Assembly: GCF_900128445.1 (NCBI RefSeq)
Contig: NZ_LT671417.1
Location: 806,001-870,000 of the forward strand
DNA: 64,000 bases
Reading direction: 5' to 3'
From: Thermophilibacter provencensis
GTDB lineage: Bacteria; Actinomycetota; Coriobacteriia; Coriobacteriales; Atopobiaceae
A program made the translations under genes and the position numbers. Each line of letters begins with the position of its first letter. The stretch's first letter is position 1. Below the pieces are notes generated by a model. The model searched no databases and was not told the origin of the DNA. It saw nothing but the letters and a program-made list of their open reading frames with translations. Positions 1 to 7,028 of this stretch are shown here, one piece after another.

Positions 1-134
1 GTGAGATGCGCAAGCGCTATGGGCTGATTTACAACGACCAAGACGACTTTGGCAACGGTACGCACACGCGCTATCCCAAGGACTCCTACCGCTGGTACAA
101 GCAGGTTATCGAGACTAACGGTCGCGAGCTTTAG
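1..134 (+). CDS. GH1 glycosidase (6-phospho-beta-glucosidase-like), C-terminal fragment
   Basis: The gene enters from outside the window; only its last 43 codons are visible, read from base 3 to the TAG at 132-134. The peptide contains KRYGLIYND, then DSYRWYKQVI and the ending ETNGREL. This is the typical end of family GH1 beta-glucosidases and 6-phospho-beta-glucosidases, where a Tyr-Gly-Leu/Phe-Ile-Tyr-Val strand is followed by a Lys-Asp-Ser-Tyr-x-Trp-Tyr helix. In this genomic setting a phospho-sugar hydrolase is likely, but the catalytic glutamates lie outside the window and substrate cannot be judged. Confidence 0.75.
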   Translation, partial: EMRKRYGLIYNDQDDFGNGTHTRYPKDSYRWYKQVIETNGREL

Positions 135-454
135 GTTGCTGGGGTAGGGGCGCGGCTTCGGGTCCTTCTCGCAAGTGTATTCGGGCGGTTGGTGGAAGTG
201 CGTTAAGTGCGTTCTGACGGCGAGAACAACGCGTTGAGTGCGTTGTGGGGGAATGCACTTGCGGGCGTGGAATGCACTTGCGGCTGGCGGCCCGCGCGCG
301 GAGGACACTTGAGGTCAGCCGCAGCGCGTCGTCCTTCTCGCCGCACGAGCGCCAAACATCGAAAAAGACGCGCATTTGCCCGGCGACGTGGCTAGACTGG
401 TGCTTGTCGTGAGTTCTGGCCGGCGGTGGCCGGCCCGTGAGATGGGAGTGAACC
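135..454. other. Intergenic region with short repeats upstream of the malic enzyme
   Basis: This 320-base stretch has no convincing gene. It carries clustered 9-mers: AAGTGCGTT-type words near 197-245 and the inverted AATGCACTT twice near 254-280, so it can fold on itself. It also holds one exact copy of the recurrent 12-mer GTCCTTCTCGCC (331-342) and a near copy at 163-173. The malic enzyme ribosome-binding site GGGAG lies at its right end. Confidence 0.5.
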
Positions 455-1633
455 ATGGCCGAGGACGCCAAGCAGTACGCGTTGGACAAGCACGAGGAGT
501 GGGGCGGCAAGATCGAGGTGATCAGCCGTGCGCCAATCACCACGCCCGAGGAGCTGGCCGTGGCCTACACGCCGGGCGTCGCCGAGCCGTGCCTCAAGAT
601 CCGCGACAACGTGGAGGACTCCTACAAGTACACGCGCCGCGGCAACCTGGTGGCCGTGGTTACGGACGGCAGCGCGGTGCTGGGCCTGGGCAACATCGGC
701 CCCGAGGCGGGCATGCCGGTCATGGAGGGCAAGTGCGCCCTGTTCAAGACTTTTGCGGACGTGGACGCCTTCCCTCTGTGCATCCGCTCCAACGACGTGG
801 ACGAGATCGTGCGCACCGTGGAGCTGCTGGCCGGCAGCTTTGGCGGCGTCAACCTCGAGGACATCTCCGCGCCGCGCTGCTTTGAGATCGAGCGCCGCCT
901 CAAGGAGTCCTGCGACATCCCCGTCTTCCACGACGACCAGCACGGCACCGCCGTCGTGACCTGCGCCGCGCTCATCAACGCGTGCCGCCTCACCGGGCGC
1001 GAGCTCGCCGACGTACGCGTGGTCTTCTCCGGCGCGGGCGCCGCGGGCATCTCCATCGCCAAGCTCATGCAGCGCATGGGCGTGCGCGACGTCATCATCT
1101 GCGACCGCACGGGTGCCATCTACGAGGGTCGCGAGGGCCTCAACCCCGAGAAGGCCGAGATCGCCACGTGGACCAACCGCGAGGGCGTGAAGGGCACCCT
1201 GGCCGACGCCGTGGCCGGCGCCGACGTCTTTGTGGGTGTGTCCGCGCCGGGCGTGCTCACGCAGGACATGGTGCGCACGATGGCCGCCGACCCGATCATC
1301 TTTGCCTGCGCCAACCCCGTGCCGGAGATCATGCCGGACGAGGCGCTGGCCGCCGGCGCCGCCGTGGCCGCCACGGGCCGCTCCGACTTCCCCAACCAGA
1401 TCAACAACGTGCTGGCCTTCCCGGGCATCTTCCGCGGTGCCCTGGACGTGCACGCCTCCGACATCAACGACGAGATGATGGAGGCCGCCGCCTACGCCAT
1501 CGCCGGCCTGGTTGACGACGAGCACCGCTGCGCCGAGTACATCATCCCGGGCGCCTTTGACGAGCGCGTGGCGCCGGCCGTGGCCGCCGCCGTGGCCGAT
1601 GCCGCCCGCAAGTCCGGAGTCGCCCGCCTCTAG
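455..1633 (+). CDS. NAD(P)-dependent malic enzyme
   Basis: This 392-residue protein matches the short bacterial malic enzymes, which oxidatively decarboxylate malate to pyruvate in the cytosol. N-terminal landmarks are the malate-site stretch AVAYTPGVAEPC and VVTDGSAVLGLGNIGP. FHDDQHGTA carries the metal-binding Asp residues. The dinucleotide-binding fold begins at VVFSGAGAAGISIAKL (about residues 190-205). FACANPVPEI and ATGRSDFPNQINNVLAFPG form the conserved C-terminal half. Length is normal for the lineage without phosphotransacetylase fusion. The ATG is preceded by GGGAG at a good distance. A strong terminator follows at 1675-1706, so it is probably monocistronic. Cofactor preference cannot be read reliably from sequence. 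Confidence 0.95.
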   Translation: MAEDAKQYALDKHEEWGGKIEVISRAPITTPEELAVAYTPGVAEPCLKIRDNVEDSYKYTRRGNLVAVVTDGSAVLGLGNIGPEAGMPVMEGKCALFKTFADVDAFPLCIRSNDVDEIVRTVELLAGSFGGVNLEDISAPRCFEIERRLKESCDIPVFHDDQHGTAVVTCAALINACRLTGRELADVRVVFSGAGAAGISIAKLMQRMGVRDVIICDRTGAIYEGREGLNPEKAEIATWTNREGVKGTLADAVAGADVFVGVSAPGVLTQDMVRTMAADPIIFACANPVPEIMPDEALAAGAAVAATGRSDFPNQINNVLAFPGIFRGALDVHASDINDEMMEAAAYAIAGLVDDEHRCAEYIIPGAFDERVAPAVAAAVADAARKSGVARL

Positions 1634-1642
1634 GTGCAAAGG

Positions 1643-1669
1643 GTGCAAAAGGGACAGGCACTTTTGCAC
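1643..1669. repeat. 27-bp REP-like palindrome (GTGCAAAAG...CTTTTGCAC)
   Basis: GTGCAAAA and TTTTGCAC flank the core GGGACAGGCAC. The copy lies just after the malic enzyme stop and is preceded by a partial copy GTGCAAAG (1634-1641). It belongs to the dispersed palindrome family seen again at 4135, 11711, 12554, 12622, 60168 and 61437. Confidence 0.85.
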
Positions 1670-1674
1670 GCTCG

Positions 1675-1706
1675 GCGGCCCGTCGCAGGTGACGGGCCGC
1701 TTTTTT
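1675..1706 (+). terminator. Rho-independent terminator of the malic enzyme gene
   Basis: A 10-bp perfect stem (GCGGCCCGTC/GACGGGCCGC) with loop GCAGGT is followed by six T residues. It sits 40 bases after the malic enzyme stop codon. Confidence 0.92.
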
Positions 1707-1776
1707 CTGCCTAATTATTGTCCGGTCATAGGCGTACATCTGTTCTATCGAGAGGTCCGGTGGAACGGAGGCGCGT

Positions 1777-2736
1777 ATGAGCACGGAGAAGGGCATCGTC
1801 CTGTTTGAGTCGGCAGACGGAGAGGTTACACTACCGGTAAGGGTTGATCCCGAGGGCGAGGAGATTTGGCTTAACCGCAGCCAGCTGGCGGCACTCTACG
1901 GGCGTGACGTCAAGACGATTGGCAAGCACGTTGCCAACGCGCTGCGGGAGGAACTTGCGGGAAGCGAGAATCGAACTGTCGCAAAATTTGCGACAGTTCG
2001 ACTCGAGGGCGACCGTGAGGTTGTTCGGCAGGTCGAACACTACAGCCTCGACATGATTCTTTCCGTCGGCTATCGCGTGAAGTCGCGGCGCGGCGTGGAG
2101 TTTCGCCGTTGGGCCACGGACGTGCTGCGCCGCTACGTCGTGGCCGGACATGTGGAAAACGAGCGCCGGCTCGAGCAGCTGGGCAAGGTCGCCAAGGTGA
2201 TGGCGCGCATCCCGGACGATTTGGGTACGCGCCAGGTGCTCGACATCGTGCAGAGCTACACCGCCGCGCTCGACCTTCTCGACGACTACGACCACATGCG
2301 CGTCACGGCGCCCGAGGGCGTGCCGTCTGCGTACGTGCTCACCTACGGGGAGTGTCGCGATGTGATTGACTCCCTGCGCTTTGGTCAGGAGAGCTCTCTT
2401 TTTGGCGTCGAGAAGGACGAGTCATTCAAGGGCGCCATCGGCAATGTGTTCCAGAGCTTTGGCGGGCGCGACCTCTACCCCACGCTCGAGGAGAAGGCGG
2501 CCCACCTGCTCTACTTCATCGTGAAGGACCACAGCTTCCTAGACGGCAACAAGCGCATTGCGGCAACGATCTTCCTGTATTTCCTTGACCGCTGCGGCGC
2601 CCTCTTCATCCCGGCAGGCGAGAAGGCCATTGATGACAGCACGCTCGTTGCCGTTACCCTGCTCATCGCGGAGTCAAACCCTGAGGAGAAGGACGTGATG
2701 GTGGCTCTCATACGTCACTTCATTCAGCGCCCGTAG
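1777..2736 (+). CDS. RhuM-Fic fusion protein (putative AMPylase/toxin-like)
   Basis: The 319-residue protein has an N-terminal RhuM-type domain (about residues 1-130), with IWLNRSQLAALYGRDVKTIGKHV and YRVKSRRGVEFRRWATDVLRRYV, and a C-terminal Fic/Doc domain. The Fic signature is HSFLDGNKR (about residues 252-260), matching HxFxDGNxR with the Doc-like K in place of the second Gly. Fic proteins transfer AMP or phosphate to target proteins; the target here is unknown. I see no inhibitory (S/T)xxxE(G/N) motif that I can place with confidence and no separate antitoxin gene beside it. The start ATG has GGAGG five bases upstream. Such RhuM-Fic fusions are common in gut actinobacteria and are often called virulence proteins without direct evidence. 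Confidence 0.88.
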   Translation: MSTEKGIVLFESADGEVTLPVRVDPEGEEIWLNRSQLAALYGRDVKTIGKHVANALREELAGSENRTVAKFATVRLEGDREVVRQVEHYSLDMILSVGYRVKSRRGVEFRRWATDVLRRYVVAGHVENERRLEQLGKVAKVMARIPDDLGTRQVLDIVQSYTAALDLLDDYDHMRVTAPEGVPSAYVLTYGECRDVIDSLRFGQESSLFGVEKDESFKGAIGNVFQSFGGRDLYPTLEEKAAHLLYFIVKDHSFLDGNKRIAATIFLYFLDRCGALFIPAGEKAIDDSTLVAVTLLIAESNPEEKDVMVALIRHFIQRP

Positions 2737-2738
2737 GA

Positions 2739-2762
2739 GACAAAGGGACAGTCCCGTCGTAT
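2739..2762. repeat. Partial REP-like palindrome
   Basis: The half element ACAAAGGGACAGTCCC contains the GGGACAGTCCC core of the dispersed palindrome family but lacks the outer right arm. It lies directly after the fic stop codon. Confidence 0.6.
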
Positions 2763-2767
2763 CATTC

Positions 2768-2795
2768 GGCGGCCCGCCACAGGGGGCGGGCCGCC
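2768..2795. terminator. Bidirectional terminator hairpin between convergent genes
   Basis: An 11-bp perfect stem, GGCGGCCCGCC/GGCGGGCCGCC, with a 6-base loop lies between the fic gene (plus) and the anti-sigma-like gene (minus). No long T run follows on either strand. Confidence 0.7.
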
Positions 2796-2870
2796 CCCCG
2801 GGCGCGTGGCCTACCCGTCCAGCTCCGTAACGAGGTAGAGGCTCGGCGGGTTGTCCATGAGCTCCTGGAC

Positions 2871-3782
2871 CTACGCGCTCGTGTCGGTGCCCTCGACCTC
2901 GCGCTGGATCTCGAGGTCGGTAATCTGGCCGAGGTGGGCCGCGTAGCGTTCCCTCGCGTCCTCCACGGGGTCAAAGCGATAGCGCCGCGTCTGCGCGCTC
3001 CCGTCCGCGAGGCTCGCAGAGAGCGTGAGCTCAACGCCGGCCATCCGCTGCGCAAACTCCTCGGCGGCGCAGACCGTGACGAGGTCGAAGGCCCGCCAGA
3101 TTTGCTCGTTGACCGCGCCCTGATCCGAGGGTGCCGCATAGGCGTCGTAGAGCGCGTCAAGCGCCTCTCGGAGCGCCCCCTCGGCCTGCAGCCTCATGGC
3201 CACGTTGTAGCCGACGCGCTCGAGGGGAACGGTGCAGTCAACCGTGAAGGCGCTCGTTGAGCCGCCTACGGCATCGCCGACCTCAATGTTGTCGCGGTCG
3301 AGCGCAAACCACTCAAAGCGGACGTCGCCGTCGGTCGCCCCGGTGCTGGCCAGCTCGTAAGTGATCGAGTCGACCCCCTCGCCCATGCAGCTGACGTCGA
3401 AGGACGTTCTCACGTCGAAGAGCCCGTCGTCCCCCTCGCTCCAGCTGTAGATGCCGCCAAAGCAGTCGTCTGCCGCAAGGAGGGGGCCGTCGTCCTGCTC
3501 GACGCCCTCGGCATAGGCGCGCAGGGCAAACCAGCAGTTCCCGGTTGCCTCCGCGGGGTCGCCCTCGGACGGCCTCGTCACGATCGAGGCGACGAGAAGC
3601 GCTGCGGCTGTGCCAACCGCCCCCAGCCCCACGCCCACCACGGCCCGTCTGGTGACGGAGCGCCTCTGCGGCGCGCGGTTCTTCTCGGCGCTCATTTCGG
3701 AAAGGAAGTTGTCGCGCACGTTGTCGGGGAGTCGGACGCCCCGCGCCCGTTCTCTAAACTGGTCGAACGTCTGCTTGTTCAT
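2871..3782 (-). CDS. Anti-sigma-factor-like membrane protein, probably truncated by a stop codon
   Basis: This 303-residue protein has a short cytosolic N-terminus (about 45 residues), one membrane segment (VVGVGLGAVGTAAALLVASIV) and a 230-residue external domain without a family I recognise. It overlaps the 3' end of an ECF sigma factor remnant by 29 bases, the usual arrangement for a sigma/anti-sigma pair. The start at 3782 is chosen because GGAGGG lies just upstream; a longer reading to 3815 has no such site. Reading in frame past the TAG at 2871-2873 gives 18 further plausible codons (VQELMDNPPSLYLVTELDG) to a second TAG at 2811-2813, which suggests a recent nonsense mutation. No zinc-finger HxxxCxxC motif is present, so the anti-sigma assignment rests on context. 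Confidence 0.7.
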   Translation of the reverse strand: MNKQTFDQFRERARGVRLPDNVRDNFLSEMSAEKNRAPQRRSVTRRAVVGVGLGAVGTAAALLVASIVTRPSEGDPAEATGNCWFALRAYAEGVEQDDGPLLAADDCFGGIYSWSEGDDGLFDVRTSFDVSCMGEGVDSITYELASTGATDGDVRFEWFALDRDNIEVGDAVGGSTSAFTVDCTVPLERVGYNVAMRLQAEGALREALDALYDAYAAPSDQGAVNEQIWRAFDLVTVCAAEEFAQRMAGVELTLSASLADGSAQTRRYRFDPVEDARERYAAHLGQITDLEIQREVEGTDTSA

Positions 3783-4063
3783 GGTGTCCCTCCTCGTCCT
3801 CGAGGTCTGGTTCAAGGACCTGCCTCATCTGCTTGCGCGCCCGGTGCAGGCGCGTGCGCACCGTCGCGGGCGCGCAGGTGCTCGTCGCTGGTGAAGGAGG
3901 TCGCGTCGGTAAGCAGTCTGCAGAACACGTCCTGCGCAACGTCCTGCGCGTTGTGCTCCGAACGGGTCTGCGCGAGCGCCACGAGATACACCGAGCTGCC
4001 GTGCGCGCCCATCGCGTACCGCATGAACTTCTCGTCGCGTGTCCCGGCTTTGTCCACGCTCAT
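3754..4063 (-). pseudogene. ECF sigma factor with internal frame-shifting deletion
   Basis: The first part encodes sigma region 2, with EKFMRYAMGAHGSSVYLVAL and the core-binding helix NAQDVAQDVFCRLLTD. It then runs from SFTSDEHLRA directly into a different frame that encodes the last part of region 4, ATVRTRLHRARKQMRQVLE. The linker and most of region 4, including the recognition helix, are missing, and the region 2 frame runs to an early TGA. An intact family member is about 160-180 residues; only about 100 codons remain here. AAGGAGGTG precedes the ATG at 4063 so closely that the GTG two codons later may be the real start. The damage can be repaired on paper only by adding the missing segment, so I call a pseudogene. 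Confidence 0.8.
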
Positions 4064-4134
4064 CACCTCCTTGCCTATAAGATGCGCGAGGAGGGCGAAT
4101 TGTTTCCCTCGTTCTGGCGTATCCTGAGGCGTGG

Positions 4135-4163
4135 CGTGCAAAAGGGACTGTCCCTTTTGCACG
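4135..4163. repeat. 29-bp perfect REP-like palindrome
   Basis: CGTGCAAAAGGGAC and GTCCCTTTTGCACG meet at a single central T. It is a complete member of the dispersed family and lies between the divergent sigma remnant and the small gene at 4179, ending at that gene's ribosome-binding site. Confidence 0.9.
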
Positions 4164-4178
4164 GGGAGGTGATGGGCG

Positions 4179-4376
4179 ATGAGGGCGCGGCCAAGGGCCG
4201 GCGAGGACCCGGCGGAGTTCAGGGCGTGCGGGCGCAAGAGGCGCTACGAGACGCGCGTGGAGGCGGCGAAGGCTGCCGAGAAGAGCTCGCGCCGCAAGGA
4301 CGCGCCGAAGATCTTTGTCTACGAGTGCCCGTACTGCGGCGGCTGGCACCTCACGCACCGACGGCCAAAGGGCTAG
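4179..4376 (+). CDS. Small Cys-rich protein with CPYCGGWHLT motif
   Basis: The 65-residue product is basic (many Arg/Lys) and ends in YECPYCGGWHLTHRRPKG. A CxxC pair followed by a His four residues later resembles the short zinc-ribbon half found in small actinobacterial proteins of unknown role. The start is chosen because GGGGAGGT ends eight bases before the ATG. Its stop TAG overlaps the stop of the convergent serpin gene within the tetramer CTAG. Function is not known; nucleic acid binding is a reasonable guess from charge and the Cys motif only. Confidence 0.7.
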   Translation: MRARPRAGEDPAEFRACGRKRRYETRVEAAKAAEKSSRRKDAPKIFVYECPYCGGWHLTHRRPKG

Positions 4377-5680
4377 CCGATCGACCCGACCACTCCCATG
4401 AAGATGGGCGTCATGGTCTGCTGGTCCACGATCAGGTAGACGAACGGCCGGTCGAGGATGACCTCGTTGACCACGGGATTGTCAGGGGTGCCGGAGGCGC
4501 CGTCCATCCCGACCGAGGTGACCGCCGCGGCGCGCGTGCCCTCCTCGTTCACGTCGACGTAGGTCTTGTGAATCACCTGGCTCACGTAGGGCGGGCCGTC
4601 CTCCGACTCGCCCATGGGCGAGAAGTCCGCGGTCCGCTCCTCGAAGGCGTCCGTCACGCCGAGCGCGCGCAGGATGTCGGTGAGCTCGGCCTGGTAGGTG
4701 CTCGTGAACATGGGCAGCCCCGCGTCCACCGAGGCGTACTCGACGGGTGTGAGCAGCTCGCGCAGCGCCGTCCCGTCGAGGGACTCCAGAAGCTCGCCTA
4801 CCGTGGCCCCCTCGTTGGGAAGGATCCCCACGAAGGCGTAGTTGTAGTTCTCGTACGGCTTGACAAAGCCCGTGGCCAGGTCGTTCTCCAGGTAGCCCTG
4901 CTCGCGCGAGCGCATCATCCGCACGTCCTGCTCGACGCCCTCCTCCGTGGTGAAGACGTCGGGCTCGATGCTGCCCTCCTCGTCGTAGGGCTCCTCCCAG
5001 GCCCCCTCGAAGGCGAGCGCGTTGATGAGGCAGAGCTGAGCGCTCGCGGGAATCTGGCTCAGCATTTCCGGGATCATCCCGTGCGTGCGGTCGCTCACCC
5101 ATGCGTTGACGTCGTCGACCGTGGACTGGTCAAAGGCGGCGCGGTATGCCTGAGCGCCGAGCCGCTCCCCGCACGCCGCGAGGAACTCGTCGCCCACGAC
5201 AAGGCCCTCGGAGTCGCGCAGCCAGACGGAGTTTGCCAGGGAGAGCTCGAGGGCGTCCCCGCTCACGCCCGCGTCGAGGGGGTCCTCTCCTCCCGCGCGG
5301 CGGGCGTAGGCGTTGAGATAGTCCGTGAGCTGCCCCATGCTCATCCCTGTGGCCGCCTCGAGCTGCGCGAGCGTCTGTCCCGCGGCGCCGTTCTCCGCGA
5401 GCGCGAGCGCGTAGAGCACCGAGAGCGGGGAGACGAACACGTTGTCTCCCGAGTCCTGCCGCACGCACTCCCGGAAGAGCCGCGCGGAGAAGTCGTAGAC
5501 GGCGGCCTCCGCCGCGGGGTCGGCGAGCGTGTCGCAGATAGGGGAGTCGTCCGTCGCAAGGTCCCCGCGCGCGGTGAGCTCCGTCGCCGTGAGGCTGAGC
5601 GAGGATGGCGCGCACCCGGCGAGCGCGACGCACAGGGCGAGAAGAACCACGCGCGCGAGGGTCTTGGCGAGTCGTCCCAT
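4373..5680 (-). CDS. Serpin (serine protease inhibitor) lipoprotein
   Basis: The 435-residue protein begins with a lipoprotein signal ending in ALAGC (Cys 23), so it is probably anchored on the outer face of the membrane. The rest is a full-length serpin: NVFVSPLSVLYALALAENGA in helix B, SLANSVWLR, an LCLINALAFEGAWEEPY strand, and the C-terminal DRPFVYLIVDQQTMTPIFMGVV. The hinge before the reactive loop reads VDVNEEGTRAAAVTSVG, with the small residues expected of an inhibitory serpin that inserts its loop after cleavage. Bacterial serpins are sporadic; those of gut bifidobacteria inhibit host elastase-like proteases. The protease target here cannot be read from the loop with confidence. It ends convergently on the small gene at 4179-4376. 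Confidence 0.93.
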   Translation of the reverse strand: MGRLAKTLARVVLLALCVALAGCAPSSLSLTATELTARGDLATDDSPICDTLADPAAEAAVYDFSARLFRECVRQDSGDNVFVSPLSVLYALALAENGAAGQTLAQLEAATGMSMGQLTDYLNAYARRAGGEDPLDAGVSGDALELSLANSVWLRDSEGLVVGDEFLAACGERLGAQAYRAAFDQSTVDDVNAWVSDRTHGMIPEMLSQIPASAQLCLINALAFEGAWEEPYDEEGSIEPDVFTTEEGVEQDVRMMRSREQGYLENDLATGFVKPYENYNYAFVGILPNEGATVGELLESLDGTALRELLTPVEYASVDAGLPMFTSTYQAELTDILRALGVTDAFEERTADFSPMGESEDGPPYVSQVIHKTYVDVNEEGTRAAAVTSVGMDGASGTPDNPVVNEVILDRPFVYLIVDQQTMTPIFMGVVGSIG

Positions 5681-5899
5681 GGCTGCTCCCTCCGTTGCCG
5701 ACGCCCCTATCGTAGGCGGGCCGGCGCTGGGGCCCGCGGGGTGTTCGGCAACGGGCGTCTCGGGGCAGCTGGGCGGACCGTCAGCGGTTTTGAGAGGGGG
5801 CCTAGGCGCTATCTCCTAAGTGCCCTTTTTTGAGCTTCGGCTTTGCGGGCCTGTTCGAGGAGCTGCTCGGACGACCGGGAAAAGCATTGACAGCCAAAG

Positions 5900-6889
5900 T
5901 CATGCCTCGCGGCGGGCGTTTCCGGCGGTCGCCTCGGGCCGGTTCACCACCACGATGCCCAGGCTCACCAGGGCGAGCGCGGCAACGGCGACCATCGGGC
6001 TCACCACGTTCGTCTCACCGAGAAGGACCGCGGAGAGCAGCACGCCGAAGACCGGGTTCATGAAGCCGAAGACCGCCACGCGCGAGACCGGGTTCGCGGC
6101 CAGCGCGAGCGACCACAGCGAGTAGGCGCCCGCGGAGATGAAGCCCAGGTAGGCGAGGAGCGCGAGCGCCGGAAGCGGATTTGCGGCGTCCGCCGGCGCC
6201 ACGTGCCCGCCGAGCGCGAGCCCTGCCACGAGCAGCACCGCCCCTCCGATGACGAACTGCCAGCCGGAGAGAAGCACGGGGTCGTGCTCGCGCGAGAAGC
6301 GCTTGGCGAGGTTGCTCGATGTGGCGGCGGCGACGGTGGAAAGCAGCACCATCCCCTCGCCGGTGAGGGTGAAGCTGAGCCCGCCCGACTCTCCGGCGAC
6401 GTTCACCAGCACCACGCCCGCAAAGCCCACAAGGCAGCCGAGTACCTTGCGGCCCGTGAGCCGCTCAGAGCGAAAGACGAGCGCCGCGAGAAGGACGCAG
6501 AGAAAGGAGTTGCTTGCCTCGAGGATGGAGCTCGTCACGCCCGCGCAGTTGGCGAGGCCGACGTAGAAGAGGATGTACTGCAGCACGGTCTGGAAGAGCG
6601 AGAGCACGCCTATCGCGGGGAGGTCGCGCCGCTCGGGAACGAAGGCGCGGCGGGCTGCCAGGCTCACGCCGGCCACCACCATGAGGCCCGCAATCACGAA
6701 GCGCGTTCCCGCAAATGCCAGGATCGACGGCACGTCCGAGGAGTCGACCCCGAACAGCTCGTAGCCGATCTTCACGCACGGGAATGCGGATCCCCACAGA
6801 AAGCACGCCGCCAGGCAGGTGAGGACCACGCCCGGCGTGGTGGCGAGAAACGGCTTCTTTGCAGGTGTGTTTTCCTCTTCAGCAATCAC
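5900..6889 (-). CDS. EamA/DMT-family permease
   Basis: The 329-residue product has ten hydrophobic segments in two EamA repeats. The first repeat starts at GVVLTCLAACFLWGSAFPCVKIGYEL and contains ILEASNSFLCVLLAALVFRSERLTGRKVLGCLVGFAGVVLV. The second ends with FGFMNPVFGVLLSAVLLGETNV. Members export or import small metabolites such as amino acids, but the substrate is unknown. An open frame continues far upstream into purL, so the start matters: GTG at 6887-6889 is preceded by GGAGGGT at good spacing and gives the N-terminus VIAEEENTPAKK. A large terminator hairpin upstream separates it from purL. Confidence 0.88.
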   Translation of the reverse strand: MIAEEENTPAKKPFLATTPGVVLTCLAACFLWGSAFPCVKIGYELFGVDSSDVPSILAFAGTRFVIAGLMVVAGVSLAARRAFVPERRDLPAIGVLSLFQTVLQYILFYVGLANCAGVTSSILEASNSFLCVLLAALVFRSERLTGRKVLGCLVGFAGVVLVNVAGESGGLSFTLTGEGMVLLSTVAAATSSNLAKRFSREHDPVLLSGWQFVIGGAVLLVAGLALGGHVAPADAANPLPALALLAYLGFISAGAYSLWSLALAANPVSRVAVFGFMNPVFGVLLSAVLLGETNVVSPMVAVAALALVSLGIVVVNRPEATAGNARREA

Positions 6890-6942
6890 GTCTAGACCCT
6901 CCAGCGGCGTGTTGTGGCTCGACAGGTATTGGTGCAGCAAGA

Positions 6943-7012
6943 GGCCGCCCGCCCTTCTCGCCCAGCGACTTTTGGGCGAAGCCCAATGAGCTGGGGAGAA
7001 GGGCGGGCGGCC
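6943..7012 (-). terminator. Large terminator-like hairpin downstream of purL
   Basis: Arms 6943-6966 and 6990-7012 pair over about 22 bp with one mismatch (GGCCGCCCGCCCTTCTC against GAGAAGGGCGGGCGGCC). The loop contains a smaller hairpin, TGGGCGAAGCCCA. It starts 17 bases after the purL stop on the minus strand. The arms include the CCTTCTCGCC word common in this window. Confidence 0.8.
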
Positions 7013-7028
7013 GGTCGTGCGCGCGAAC

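Noticed and set aside
1777-2736. Classic Fic toxin-antitoxin pair
   Set aside because: There is no small antitoxin gene next to the RhuM-Fic gene, and I could not place an inhibitory motif.
3833-5833. A 666-codon plus-strand frame over the serpin
   Set aside because: It is a shadow of the serpin, which has full family motifs and a lipoprotein signal on the other strand.
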